The position numbers and the translations under genes were made by a program. Positions 16,366-24,990 of a stretch of 64,000 nt of DNA are shown in pieces. Origin of the DNA: Streptomyces sp. NBC_01481 (GTDB lineage: Bacteria; Actinomycetota; Actinomycetes; Streptomycetales; Streptomycetaceae). Location of the stretch: positions 62,001 to 126,000 of the forward strand of contig NZ_JAPEPT010000003.1 of NCBI RefSeq assembly GCF_026339995.1, given 5' to 3'. A model generated the notes under the pieces. It had not been told where the DNA came from. It saw only the letters and a program-made list of their open reading frames with translations, and did not search any database. Numbering within the stretch: position 1 is the stretch's first letter; every line of letters starts with the position of its first letter.

Positions 16366-17916
16366 ATGACGACCCCGCAGCCGGTACCCACATCGCAGAT
16401 CGCCGCCTCGAACAAGATGAGCGGCGGCGATGTGATCGCACTCCTCGTCATCGCCTCCTGTCAGTTGATGGTGGTCCTCGACATCACCATCGTGAACATC
16501 GCGCTCCCGCACATCCAGAGCTCGCTGGACTTCTCCACCACGAGCCTGTCCTGGGTGGTCAACGCCTACACGCTCACGTTCGGCGGCCTGTTGCTCCTCG
16601 GCGGCCGTATGGGCGACATCCTCGGTCGACGCAGGGTCTTCATCTTCGGAGTGCTGCTGTTCGCACTCGCCTCGTTGCTCGGTGGCCTCTCCCAGAACTC
16701 CGGTCAGCTGCTGGCCTCGCGCGCCCTGCAGGGCGTCGGCGGCGCCATCGCATCGCCGACCGCGCTCGCGCTGATCACCACCACCTTCACCGAAGGCCCG
16801 AAACGCAACCGGGCGTTCGGTGTTTTCGCGGCCGTCTCCGCGGGCGGCGCCGCGATCGGCCTGCTGGCGGGCGGCATCCTCGTCGAATGGCTCGACTGGC
16901 GCTGGGTGTTCTTCGTCAATGTGCCCATCGCCCTGCTCATCGCTCTGGCAACTCCCCGCCACATCAAGGAGTCCGAACGCCATCCGGGCCACTTCGACCT
17001 GGCGGGTGCGTTCACTTCGACCCTCGGCATGGTGGCGCTGGTCTATGGCTTCATCCGGGCTGCCCAGGAAGGCTGGCGCGATCCGTGGACGATCGCGTCG
17101 TTCTGCGCCGCGGTGGTGCTTCTCACTTCGTTCATTCTGATAGAGCGCCGGTCCAAACAGCCGATCACGCCCCTGCACATGTTCGCCGACCGTAACCGGT
17201 CGGGCACGTATGGAATCATGCTCAGCATTGCTGCCGCGATCTTCGGCATGTTCTTCTTCCTCACGCTCTTCGTGCAGAACGTGCTCGACTTCAGCCCGTT
17301 GCAGGCTGGTCTCGCCTTCCTGCCCGTGAGCGCGGTCGTCGCGGTGGGCGCGGGCTTCGCCTCCCAACTCCTGCCGAAATTGGGCCCGAAGCCCTTCATG
17401 GTGACCGGTTCGATCCTGTGCGCGGTGGGTCTGTCCTGGCTGACCCTGACCGATATCAACTCCACGTATCTGGGCAGCATCCTGGGACCGATAGTGGTCT
17501 TCGGCTTCGGCATGGGCCTGAACTTCGTCTCGCTGACGCTGATGGCCGTCTCCGGCGTGCCCACGCACGAGACGGGCGCGGCGTCCGGCATGCTCAACGC
17601 GACCCAGCAGGTGGGCGGTTCGCTGGGTCTGTCCATCCTGGTCACGGTGTACGGCACGGCCAGCCGCAACGAGGCCGACGACCAGGTGCCGAGCTTCCTC
17701 GCCCAGGCGACCCCGGTGGAAAAGCTGCAATTCCAGCGCACCGGCCAGCTCCCGCCGCCCTTCAGCGACGAGGTCCTCACCTCGGGAGTCTCCGCCGCGT
17801 TCGTCGCGGCCGCCATCTTCACCGTCGTCGCGGCCGTGGTCGCCGTCCTGGCCATCCAGGTCCGCCCCTCCGACCTGGCACGCCTCCAGGGCGGTGTCAC
17901 TCCCGGCCGGCCCTGA
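16366..17916 (+). CDS. DHA2-family MFS drug exporter (14 TM helices)
   Basis: A membrane protein of 516 residues starting at ATG 16366 (MTTPQPVP). It has the EmrB/QacA-type layout: motif A-like GGRMGDILGRRRVF after helix 2, motif C-like ASPTALALITT and GGAAIGLLAGGILVEWLDWRWVFFVNVP in helix 5, and about 14 hydrophobic segments. DHA2 transporters use the proton gradient to expel drugs or metabolites. No TetR repressor adjoins it. The preceding aromatic pathway genes are on the same strand, 86 bp away with a palindrome between, so it probably has its own promoter. The substrate is unknown. Confidence 0.92.
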   Translation: MTTPQPVPTSQIAASNKMSGGDVIALLVIASCQLMVVLDITIVNIALPHIQSSLDFSTTSLSWVVNAYTLTFGGLLLLGGRMGDILGRRRVFIFGVLLFALASLLGGLSQNSGQLLASRALQGVGGAIASPTALALITTTFTEGPKRNRAFGVFAAVSAGGAAIGLLAGGILVEWLDWRWVFFVNVPIALLIALATPRHIKESERHPGHFDLAGAFTSTLGMVALVYGFIRAAQEGWRDPWTIASFCAAVVLLTSFILIERRSKQPITPLHMFADRNRSGTYGIMLSIAAAIFGMFFFLTLFVQNVLDFSPLQAGLAFLPVSAVVAVGAGFASQLLPKLGPKPFMVTGSILCAVGLSWLTLTDINSTYLGSILGPIVVFGFGMGLNFVSLTLMAVSGVPTHETGAASGMLNATQQVGGSLGLSILVTVYGTASRNEADDQVPSFLAQATPVEKLQFQRTGQLPPPFSDEVLTSGVSAAFVAAAIFTVVAAVVAVLAIQVRPSDLARLQGGVTPGRP

Positions 17917-18033
17917 ACCCCTCCCGCCATCCGGCCCGCATCCTCGCCCGGGTGCGGGCCCGGACCTGTGATGCGCGGGGACGAGGGGCGCATAAGACTT
18001 GAGGACAGCGCCCGTGCGGGAGGAGGTGATCGT

Positions 18034-19503
18034 GTGCGTGCCGACTCGCCGGACGGACGCGGGGACGCGTCCTCGCAGCCTCGGGCCTCGGTGGGGCTCG
18101 CCGTCCTCGGCACGGACATGAGATATCTCTTCGCGGACCCGGTCTACTGCCGTGTCTCGGGCGAAATACGCGCAGGGCTTGAAGGCAGGGCCGTCAGCCC
18201 CCGGGCCGAGCTGAGCGTCGGCCCGGCGGCGCTCGTCGCCGCCGTCCTGGCCGACGGGTGCCCCCGTACGCATGTGACGCCCGTCAGCCGCTGCACCTGG
18301 CAGCAGCTGACCATCCGCGGGGAGGTGGCCGGTCTGGTGGGCCTGGTCGTCGAGAGCCTCACTTCGGCCGACCGGCTGCACATCGCGGACGCCGCCGACC
18401 GGATCGGGACGACGCTCGACGAGAGAACCACCTGTCTGGAGGTAGTGAGCTTTCTCGGTTCGGGACTGGCCGACGCGGCCGCTGTGGACCTGCTGCCGCG
18501 GGAGACGCGGCCCGGCGGCGGGCCGGGCGTGGAGCGGGCCGCCGTGGCGGGTCATGCCGAGCTGCTGCCCCCGTACGCGCCTCGTGCCGTACTCCGCGGC
18601 CGGACAGCCCTCGACGAAGGCCGGCTCGCGATACCCCTCAGCATCCACGACCATGTCCTGGGCGCCGTCCTCATCGCCCGGGCGTCCGGCACCTTCACCG
18701 ACCGCGACCTGCTGATCGCCCGGTCGGCGGCCCACCGGGCCGCGGTGGCCATCGAACACGCCCGCCTCTTCGGCCAGGCGCAACGCACCGCGGTCGAACT
18801 CCAACGGGCCCTGCTGACCGACCCCGGACTGCCGCACCCGAACCTCCAGCTGGCCACGCGCTACCTCCCCGCCGGCTCGGGCGACCTCGTGGGCGGGGAC
18901 TGGTTCGAGACCGTACGCCTGCACTTCGGGCGCACGCTGCTGGTGATGGGCGATGTGATGGGCCACGGGGTGGAGGCGGCGGTCGACATGAACAGCTACC
19001 GCTCGGCCCTGCGCGACGTGGCGGCCGCCGACCTCCCGCCGCACCGGGTCCTGCGCCGCCTGGACATGGACATCTCCGACGCCTCCACCCGCCGCCCCGC
19101 CACCTGCCTGCTCGCCCGGGTGGACCCGGCGCGCATGCTCGCGTCCTTCTCCAGCGCGGGCCATCTGCCGCCCGTCGTCTTCAGCCACGAAGGCGTGGCC
19201 CACCTGGTCAATGTCCCGGTCGGACCACCGCTGGGGACGGGTGTGGGCGGCTACGAACTCGTCTCGCGCACCTTCGACCCCGGTGACACCCTGCTCCTGT
19301 TCACCGACGGCCTCGTCGAACGCCGCAGCGAGGACATCGACACCTCCCTCGCCCGCCTGGCCCATGTCCGCCCCGACCCGGGAGGCACACTCGACGACCT
19401 GGTCGACGAGGTCCTTCACGAACTCGACGCCGCGCACGCGGAGGACGACGTCGCGGTCATGGCGGCGCGCATCCGCCGCAAGGCGGCGCCGGACGACGAG
19501 TGA
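18034..19503 (+). CDS. GAF-SpoIIE (PP2C-type) serine phosphatase with N-terminal PAS-like region
   Basis: GTG 18034 is preceded at ideal distance by AGGAGG (18021-18026), so it is preferred to GTG 17968, giving 489 residues. The N-terminal part (SVGLAVLGTDMRYLFADP) is PAS-like. A GAF-like domain covers about residues 100-255, ending FTDRDLLIARSAAHRAAVAIEHARLF. The SpoIIE phosphatase domain follows: DLVGGDWFETVRL, VMGDVMGHGVEAA, ATCLLARVDP, SSAGHLPPVVF, LLLFTDGLVERR and HAEDDVAVMAARI, with metal-binding Asp residues intact. Such enzymes dephosphorylate anti-anti-sigma factors in partner-switching cascades. A terminator-like hairpin follows the gene. Confidence 0.9.
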   Translation: MRADSPDGRGDASSQPRASVGLAVLGTDMRYLFADPVYCRVSGEIRAGLEGRAVSPRAELSVGPAALVAAVLADGCPRTHVTPVSRCTWQQLTIRGEVAGLVGLVVESLTSADRLHIADAADRIGTTLDERTTCLEVVSFLGSGLADAAAVDLLPRETRPGGGPGVERAAVAGHAELLPPYAPRAVLRGRTALDEGRLAIPLSIHDHVLGAVLIARASGTFTDRDLLIARSAAHRAAVAIEHARLFGQAQRTAVELQRALLTDPGLPHPNLQLATRYLPAGSGDLVGGDWFETVRLHFGRTLLVMGDVMGHGVEAAVDMNSYRSALRDVAAADLPPHRVLRRLDMDISDASTRRPATCLLARVDPARMLASFSSAGHLPPVVFSHEGVAHLVNVPVGPPLGTGVGGYELVSRTFDPGDTLLLFTDGLVERRSEDIDTSLARLAHVRPDPGGTLDDLVDEVLHELDAAHAEDDVAVMAARIRRKAAPDDE

Positions 19504-19542
19504 TTGAACCTCCGGCCGATGCCGACCGACTGGGCAAGAAGT

Positions 19543-19584
19543 TCGGCCCTGGCGCCGACGAAAGGTCGGTGGTGCCAGGGCCGA
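19543..19584. terminator. Hairpin between convergent phosphatase and NUDIX genes
   Basis: TCGGCCCTGGC and GCCAGGGCCGA form an 11-bp perfect stem with further partial pairing inward. It lies 39 bp after the phosphatase stop and 19 bp beyond the NUDIX stop, so it could serve both strands. Confidence 0.75.
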
Positions 19585-19603
19585 GTAGGTCAAGAGTCGT
19601 ACC

Positions 19604-20077
19604 TCATGTCGTACTGTGAGCCGCTTTCGTCGTCCCAACAGCGCAGACCCGATCGGCGAGCAGCAGCGCCAGTGGGCCGCCCTGCAGCAGGAACTGCCCC
19701 TCGGACGCGGCCGCGATCGCGTCCTGCATGGGCGACCACATCAACTTGAAGTTCCGTTCGCTGGGGGTCAACTGCTGGGGTCCGAGCGTGAGACCTTCGG
19801 CGAGGTAGAGATGGATCCGGGCCGTGGTGGCCAGCGTGATGGCGTAGGAACCCAGCGCGCGCCACGATTCGGCGGTGATGCCCGCCTCCTCGCGCAGCTC
19901 GCGCCGGGCGCATTCCTCCGTGGTCTCGCCCGCTTCGCGCCGGCCACCAGGGAGGAACAGATACTCGCCCCCGTGCTTGGGGAATTGCACTGTCAGCAGC
20001 GCGACTGAGCCGCCCGCGTCCCGCGCCACCACGACTGAAGCGTCCCGCATCGGCCCATGGTTTTGTGCGTCGTCCAT
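19604..20077 (-). CDS. NUDIX hydrolase
   Basis: A 157-residue NUDIX protein. The NUDIX box is complete: GGRREAGETTEECARRELREEAGI fits GX5EX7REUXEEXGU. The second half includes a probable substrate strand (TTARIHLYLAEGL). NUDIX enzymes hydrolyse nucleoside-diphosphate-linked compounds. It is the last gene of the minus-strand operon that also has radical SAM, nucleotide-kinase-like and phosphomutase-like proteins, with 21 bp to the gene before it. A role in that operon's nucleotide or sugar-nucleotide chemistry is likely; the substrate is unknown. Confidence 0.9.
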   Translation of the reverse strand: MDDAQNHGPMRDASVVVARDAGGSVALLTVQFPKHGGEYLFLPGGRREAGETTEECARRELREEAGITAESWRALGSYAITLATTARIHLYLAEGLTLGPQQLTPSERNFKLMWSPMQDAIAAASEGQFLLQGGPLALLLADRVCAVGTTKAAHSTT

Positions 20078-20098
20078 GGGCCGTGAGCGTAGCGAGTG

Positions 20099-20737
20099 CT
20101 AGACCACCATCGCCGCGAACGGCACGTTCATCACCACGGGGTGGGTGATCCCGCGCCCGTGGTATCCGTCCTCGCCGAAGGCGTCGCCATGGTCGGCGCA
20201 CATGATGATCAACCAACGGCCCTTTCCGCTCAGCTCGTTCACGAGCCTTCCGAGGTGCTCGTCCGCGTACGCGAGCGCCGCACTCTGCGAGCGCCATGAG
20301 TCCTGGCTCTGGTCCTCGTCGAACATGTCCGGCAGTACGGATCCGAGCGGTGTTTCTCGGGAGAAGTACGTGACTCCACCGACGCACACGGTGCGATATC
20401 CGTGTAGGGCCAGACCGGCGAGCAGATTGGGAGCGTCGAACACGAAGGTTTCCGCATTGATCTCCTTGAATGCGGGCGGCCTGCACTCCCAGAGCCTCGA
20501 CGGCTGGTGGGGCTGCGGAAGCTTTGGAAGGAACCCTGAGAAGAAGGCCATGTGAGCCGGCAGAGTGAAGGTGCCCGGTGTACGGCGCTCCTCCCACTGC
20601 CCAGCGGGCAGCAGAGCGGCGAGGTGAGGTGTCTGGCCCGCGTGCATGGCCGCTCGGGCGACGTCGTAGCGCAGCGAGTCAAGCGTGACGAACAGGATGC
20701 TGGTCCGGGATTGGATGACCTCTGCCGCATTGATCAC
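20099..20737 (-). CDS. Sulfatase/alkaline-phosphatase-superfamily metalloenzyme (STM4013-like)
   Basis: A 212-residue alkaline-phosphatase-fold protein. The first metal ligand lies in SILFVTLDSLRYDV, the nucleophile region reads GTFTLPAHMAFFSGFLP (Thr at the usual Ser/Thr/Cys position) and metal ligands follow in MCADHGDAFGEDGYHG. It is short for the superfamily; the ending HPVVMNVPFAAMVV resembles what I recall of the compact STM4013-type family, so it is probably complete. Substrates of such proteins include phosphomonoesters and sulfate esters. Its start overlaps the stop of the phosphohexomutase-like gene by four bases (ATGA). Confidence 0.75.
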   Translation of the reverse strand: MINAAEVIQSRTSILFVTLDSLRYDVARAAMHAGQTPHLAALLPAGQWEERRTPGTFTLPAHMAFFSGFLPKLPQPHQPSRLWECRPPAFKEINAETFVFDAPNLLAGLALHGYRTVCVGGVTYFSRETPLGSVLPDMFDEDQSQDSWRSQSAALAYADEHLGRLVNELSGKGRWLIIMCADHGDAFGEDGYHGRGITHPVVMNVPFAAMVV

Positions 20738-21243
20738 GACCGCGCCTCCAACCCCGCCACCAGGTCACCACGGTCTTCGACCTGCCCCTTGGCGGCCTCG
20801 TTGACTGGGATGGGAACGTGGTCGTCGGCGATCATCTCGCGGATGCGTGAGATCCCCGTCTCCTCCTCCAGCTGGTTCCCGTCCGCGTCGTACAGCCGGA
20901 TGGAGACAATCACCCTGTCCTCGATCGAAGTTGAGGTCAGGTAGGCGCCGGGGATGCCGCCCAGCTCCTTCATCGCGAGTTTGAGCAGGTCCTCATCGGC
21001 CACCCCGAGATCGGAGACGAGGCAGGCCCAGTGCTGGGAATTCATCGCCCCGCTGTGAAACCGGCGGCGGAACTCCTCGGTGGTAGCCCCGCCGTCGTAC
21101 GACACGACCAGGCGAGACGTGCCGCTCACCGCTACGAAGCAGGCGCCCATCCACCAGGCGACTCCTTCATGAATCTCACCAGGAAACCGGCCGACCGCAC
21201 CGCCGTGGCGGATGACAGCGTTGGCGTCGATGGGGTTAAGCAT
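20734..21243 (-). CDS. Small phosphohexomutase-like protein (domain I-like), function uncertain
   Basis: A 169-residue protein. Its course, RHGGAVGRFPGEI then SRLVVSYDGGATTEEFRRRF then LVSDLGVADEDLLKLAMKELGGIPGAYLTS, parallels the first domain of phosphomannomutase/phosphoglucomutase, including the YDGR-like strand and the region where the TASHNP loop with the phosphoserine should be. That loop reads LTSTSIED, so the catalytic serine may or may not be preserved. No domains II-IV are present. It could be a single-domain relic acting as binding protein. It overlaps the neighbours by 8 bp upstream and 4 bp downstream, placing it firmly in the operon. Confidence 0.5.
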   Translation of the reverse strand: MLNPIDANAVIRHGGAVGRFPGEIHEGVAWWMGACFVAVSGTSRLVVSYDGGATTEEFRRRFHSGAMNSQHWACLVSDLGVADEDLLKLAMKELGGIPGAYLTSTSIEDRVIVSIRLYDADGNQLEEETGISRIREMIADDHVPIPVNEAAKGQVEDRGDLVAGLEARS

Positions 21244-21871
21244 TGCGGCCCTCCAGGATGCCGATGATGTGCACGGCCAACTCGTCCGGGCTGTGGTCGT
21301 CGGTGTCGAGAACCACAGCGCTCGGGTCGCTCGCGGCTATGGCGTCGAAGTTGGCCAGCAGGCTGGAGAGTCGGCCAGGTACGGCGAACAGATCGGTGTC
21401 GTCCTGGCTCGTGTCCGACTTCTGCCGCAGCCGGTCGCGCAGTACCCCTTCCGAGGCCCTCAGATAGAAGGTCCGATCCGGCTGCACGAGGTACGGGCGG
21501 AAGGGCGCGAGCATCCCCTCCACCTGGTCCATTGCGACGGCGTTGACGGCGGCGTGGCAGGCGATGACCGAGGACACGTACCGATCCGCCACGACGTGAT
21601 CGCCGGCTGCCGAGGCCCGTACGAGATCCGACGCATGGAGCAGACCCGAGACGTAGAAGGCGAGCTGAGGCAACGGCCGTAGCAGGCTGTTCACTGCCGC
21701 CGAGAGACTCGTCAGCGGCTCTGGAAGGGTGTGCAACGTCGCGGCACCCATCCGCTCGCCGAGAATGGCTGCAAGCGTCGATTTTCCGATTCCTGAGACG
21801 CCTTCCAGGACGGCGAACTTCCCTTGCGGCGCCAGTTCCTCGGGTGTATAGGGAAAACGCAGCGGCGTCAT
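21236..21871 (-). CDS. Thymidylate-kinase-like P-loop nucleotide kinase
   Basis: A 211-residue protein with a P-loop near residues 24-31 (EGVSGIGKSTLAAILGERM), an acidic/base-binding DRYVSSVIA segment like the DR(Y/F) motif of thymidylate kinases, and a LID-like region (RASEGVLRDRLRQK). It would phosphorylate a nucleoside monophosphate or a related small molecule. The housekeeping tmk is normally elsewhere, so this copy is probably specialised for the operon's product. Its start overlaps the end of the radical SAM gene by four bases and its stop overlaps the next start by eight. Confidence 0.75.
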   Translation of the reverse strand: MTPLRFPYTPEELAPQGKFAVLEGVSGIGKSTLAAILGERMGAATLHTLPEPLTSLSAAVNSLLRPLPQLAFYVSGLLHASDLVRASAAGDHVVADRYVSSVIACHAAVNAVAMDQVEGMLAPFRPYLVQPDRTFYLRASEGVLRDRLRQKSDTSQDDTDLFAVPGRLSSLLANFDAIAASDPSAVVLDTDDHSPDELAVHIIGILEGRNA

Positions 21872-22894
21872 AGGGTTCCCTCAGTGAACGACGTGAGATG
21901 ACCGGCGACAGCAGCGGCCATTGCTTTCGGGTCGGCCAGGAGCGGCCGGATGTCCAGGCGAAGGTCATCGCGAAGCAGGCACGGTTGAACGCCTCCGGCG
22001 TGGTCCAGACGCAGAGCCCAGAACCCCTCGACGCATTGCGATCGCAGAGGGCACATGCCGCACTGTCCGACGTGATGGCGGCCGAGGTCGCGGTGGATAA
22101 CGTCGATCTCGACTCCGTCGACGCAGAACACGCGGCGGCCTTGTCCGACGCCTGCCGCCTCGACGTGCTCCTCGCTGGTCAAGGTTCGCAAGTGGTCGAT
22201 GACGCCCTGTGCGGAGACCGCCGATGAGTGACGGTCAGCGTTGAAGTCGGTGTCAACCAACTCGATGAACTGCACTGGCAAGCAACCGGCTGAGCGCGAA
22301 TTCCAGGATGGGCAGGATCTCGTGTTCGTTCTCGCGCTGGAGCAGAGTGTTGAGCTCGACCCGCTCGAAGACCTCACGCGCCGCTTCGATCCCATCCAGC
22401 ACTGCGTTGATGCCAACACGCGTGTGCGCGATCGCTTGAAGCGACTCGTCCGAGAAGTAGTGAAGTGACACCTTCACTTTGTCCAGGGCAGTAGTGGCGA
22501 GCCATTCCTGATGCGTCCGTACCAATGCGCCGTTGGTAATGAGCGTGTACGACACGTCAGGGGCGCGGACGGGTAAGCGAGTGAGCACTTCCCGTGCCAG
22601 AGGGGAGGACAGCGGCTCACCCCCGGTGAAGTAGACCCGCTTCAGTCCGGCGTCGATCAACGAGCGCATGACGGATGCGTAGTCGTCGGCGATGAGCTCC
22701 TGACGGCGCGGCTGGACGTCGCGGTGCAAGTGCGTGTACGGCGGCGGTACGTCACCCTCGTTGTGGCAGAACCAGCACTTGAAGTTGCAGCGGGGCGTAA
22801 GAGAGACCCGAAGCTGTCCGCGTAGCAGCGCGAGGTTCCGCAGCGCTGTCCAGTCCACGGCCGACGGGGTGGGCGGTGCTGATGGCAGAGTCAT
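21868..22894 (-). pseudogene. MoaA-like radical SAM protein, split by a one-base frameshift
   Basis: The first 200 residues (from ATG 22894) carry the radical SAM cluster motif CNFKCWFC, the GGEP motif (YFTGGEPLSSPLAREV) and ITNGALV. The frame then breaks near 22280: removing one base from the AA at 22280-22281 joins ALSRLLPVQFIELVDTDFN to the second frame. The second part has a MoaA-like C-terminal cysteine cluster (QCGMCPLRSQC ... GGVQPCLL). Restored, the protein would be about 342 residues with two Fe-S clusters. MoaA-type enzymes rearrange GTP, and relatives act on nucleosides in antibiotic pathways. Either the gene is dead in this strain or the extra base is a sequence error. It overlaps its neighbours by four bases on each side. 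Confidence 0.8.
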
Positions 22895-23452
22895 GTCGTG
22901 CCCCTCTCGATCGGCGCAGTGACCGACGGCGACAGGGCAGCGCGGTCCCGCTCTTCCACCTGGCCGAGAAAATGGACGGGGTCAGGGGCGAGCCGGAGTC
23001 CTGCCCTGCTGATGATCAAGTCGATGCGTGGCCGTAATCGCGTCCCGACGGGAATCGGCGCAGGTGCGGGCACTTCGAACTCGGCCCACGTCTTCTTGCC
23101 TCGGGCAGTCGGCGCCCAGCCGTGGTTGGAGGTGAGGAGATCCACCAGAGTCAGGCCCCGGCCGCCCTCGTCGTCCTCGGTGGCGTAGCGGCGCTCCGGA
23201 GGTTTGGGGTTGCTGTCGTGGACGACCAGATGGAGGCGGCCCTCGCCAAGGCGGAGACCAACAGCAATGAATCCGCTCGCGTGCACCACGGCGTTGCTGA
23301 TCAGTTCCGAGGCCACCAGCTTCACCGCATCGCGTTGATCCGCATCCAGCGCCACTCCCCACAACCCGATCTGTATGACAACCCTGTCGCGAGCGAACGC
23401 GACGGCGGAGGGGTCTCCGGGTACGAGAAGGCGGGTGCAAGCGGGTGACCAT
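22891..23452 (-). CDS. RsbW-like ATP-binding protein, N-terminus apparently frameshifted
   Basis: HATPase_c domain: ASELISNAVVHASG (N-box), HDSNPKPP and GRGLTLVDLLTSNHGW (G-box). Read strictly, the intact frame offers only TTG at 23364 as a start. However, ATG 23452 has an excellent AAGGAG site eight bases upstream, and family-like sequence (LLVPGDPSAVAFARDRVVIQIGLWGVALD) runs between them in the domain frame. Dropping one base near 23430 (the CCGCC run) joins the two. I therefore mark the gene from 23452 and flag a probable one-base insertion. The C-terminal 50 residues are outside the ATPase domain. It is the first gene of the radical SAM operon, divergent from the XRE regulator. Confidence 0.65.
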
Positions 23453-23481
23453 CAGGAGGACTCCTTGGCAGCGGATTGGAG

Positions 23482-23522
23482 GGCGGCTCCGTCCGCGGCG
23501 GGGGACGGGGGACGGAACCGCC
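23482..23522. promoter_or_regulatory. Hairpin in the divergent leader between the ATPase and XRE genes
   Basis: GGCGGCTCCGTCC (23482-23494) pairs with GGACGGAACCGCC (23510-23522) with one mismatch. It lies 30 bp upstream of the minus-strand start at 23452, so it would fall in that operon's 5' leader or bind a regulator. The remaining intergenic DNA up to 23712 has a weak TTGACC element at 23652 and nothing else I can support. Confidence 0.35.
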
Positions 23523-23712
23523 GGTCGGAAGGCCACACGGGCGGCACGCCTGTGGATCGCGCCTCCGAGCGGATGACAACCAGTCAACGAGGGTTTGTGG
23601 CCCGGGAGTTAGGAAGAACGCCGTCCATCTCCTTGCGTCCGACCAGAAGATTTGACCTTCTCGATACTCGGCTTCTGGCGCCCCGCGTGACCGGAGGGCT
23701 ACTTTCGGTTGC

Positions 23713-24990
23713 ATGGGGGACAATCCGATCCTGAGGCGACGTATCGAGGAACTCGGCCTGACCCAGGCTGAGCTGGCTCGTCAGATGAACGCCGAGATCG
23801 AGAGGCTGACCGGCCGGTTCGGAAGCGTCTCGGAACGTACGGTGCACAATCTGGTGACAGGCAAGACACGATGGCCGCAGTCCAAAATGAGGGTCGCGCT
23901 GGGCGCAGTATTCGGGTGTCAGGCCGAAGAGCTCGGCTTCATCCCGCCGAGCTCCAGGCGCCCGCCTCCGCCCTCGGAGGAGCATGTGAGGCGACGGACT
24001 TTTCTCACCTCAGCCACTGGCAGCGCTACATCGGTGGCTCTACCGCGTCGTTCGTCTCGGCTCACGATTGGCTCGTCCGATGTGAACCGCATGCGTTGTC
24101 TCGTCGACGGGCTCGCTGCCCGGGACGACGCTGATGGCGGCAGTCAGGCCCTGGAGAACTTGGCCCTCAGGGAGTCGCTGTCCATTCAGGATCTTCTCAA
24201 CAACGGGACGGCATCGCAGCGTGTCCGCTCGGCGTTGTACGGGCTGGCCGCCGACGCCGCGACGACGGCGGCCTGGGCCGCAATCGATACGCAGGCGAAG
24301 GGCCGAGCTGGGCGCCATCTGGACCGGGCGCTCGTCCTGGCCGGCTTCTCCGGCGATGCGTCAGTGGCTCTGCGCGCCTGGCACAACATCTCAATGCTGG
24401 CTACCCAACGTGGGCGGCACGCGGATGCACTCGCGGCCACAACAGCGGCCAGAGCGACTCGGATCACCAGGATCGACCCCCTCTACGCTTCGCTCTGCCA
24501 TGCCCGTACCGCGTCGTGCCACGCTCGTACGGGCGATCGGCAGGCTGCGCTTCGAAGCCTCGGCAACGCTGAAGAGGTCCTGGCCCGAGCTGCGTGGGAC
24601 ACCATGCGGCCAGGTTGGATGCGCTTCTACGATGCGGCCGAACTCGACGGTCTGGCGGCCATCGTCCATCTCCGCCTCGGAGAAGGAGACCTGGCGGAGT
24701 ATCGCGCCCATCGGACTCTGGCCCGTCTGCGGCCCGAACTCGTCCGCAATCGCACGTACTACACCGCACAACTCGCGCTTGCTCAATTGTGCCAGGGCGA
24801 TCCTGAGGAGGCGGGAGCGACAGCGAACCGAGTGATCGAGCTCGCCGGAGATTCTCCGTCGTCAGCCCGTGTGCGTACGCTCCTCAAAGACTTCCGCGCC
24901 GACCTGACGGCCCGGTACGGCGACACGCGCGCGGCTCGGGACTGGCTGGAGAGCACAGCGGAGTATGGAGGAGGGTGGAAGTGTCTCTGA
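23713..24990 (+). CDS. XRE-family regulator with C-terminal TPR-like repeats
   Basis: A 425-residue protein. The N-terminal helix-turn-helix reads NPILRRRIEELGLTQAELARQM...SERTVHNLVTGKTRWPQSKMRVALGAVFG. A linker RRRTFLTSATGSA resembles a Tat-like segment frequently seen in these Streptomyces regulators but is internal, so it is not a signal. Residues about 130-420 are helical pairs of tetratricopeptide type (GRHADALAATTAARATR, GDRQAALRSLGNAEEVL, GDPEEAGATANRVIELAG). Such proteins resemble signal- or peptide-responsive regulators. It is divergent from the radical SAM operon and probably controls it. It overlaps the GNAT gene by 16 bp. Confidence 0.88.
   Translation: MGDNPILRRRIEELGLTQAELARQMNAEIERLTGRFGSVSERTVHNLVTGKTRWPQSKMRVALGAVFGCQAEELGFIPPSSRRPPPPSEEHVRRRTFLTSATGSATSVALPRRSSRLTIGSSDVNRMRCLVDGLAARDDADGGSQALENLALRESLSIQDLLNNGTASQRVRSALYGLAADAATTAAWAAIDTQAKGRAGRHLDRALVLAGFSGDASVALRAWHNISMLATQRGRHADALAATTAARATRITRIDPLYASLCHARTASCHARTGDRQAALRSLGNAEEVLARAAWDTMRPGWMRFYDAAELDGLAAIVHLRLGEGDLAEYRAHRTLARLRPELVRNRTYYTAQLALAQLCQGDPEEAGATANRVIELAGDSPSSARVRTLLKDFRADLTARYGDTRAARDWLESTAEYGGGWKCL

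Noticed and set aside
16018..19638. A 1206-residue open frame on the minus strand
   Set aside because: It runs antisense to the hydrolase, exporter and phosphatase genes, whose plus-strand proteins have clear domain motifs. Long antisense frames are expected in DNA with this GC bias.
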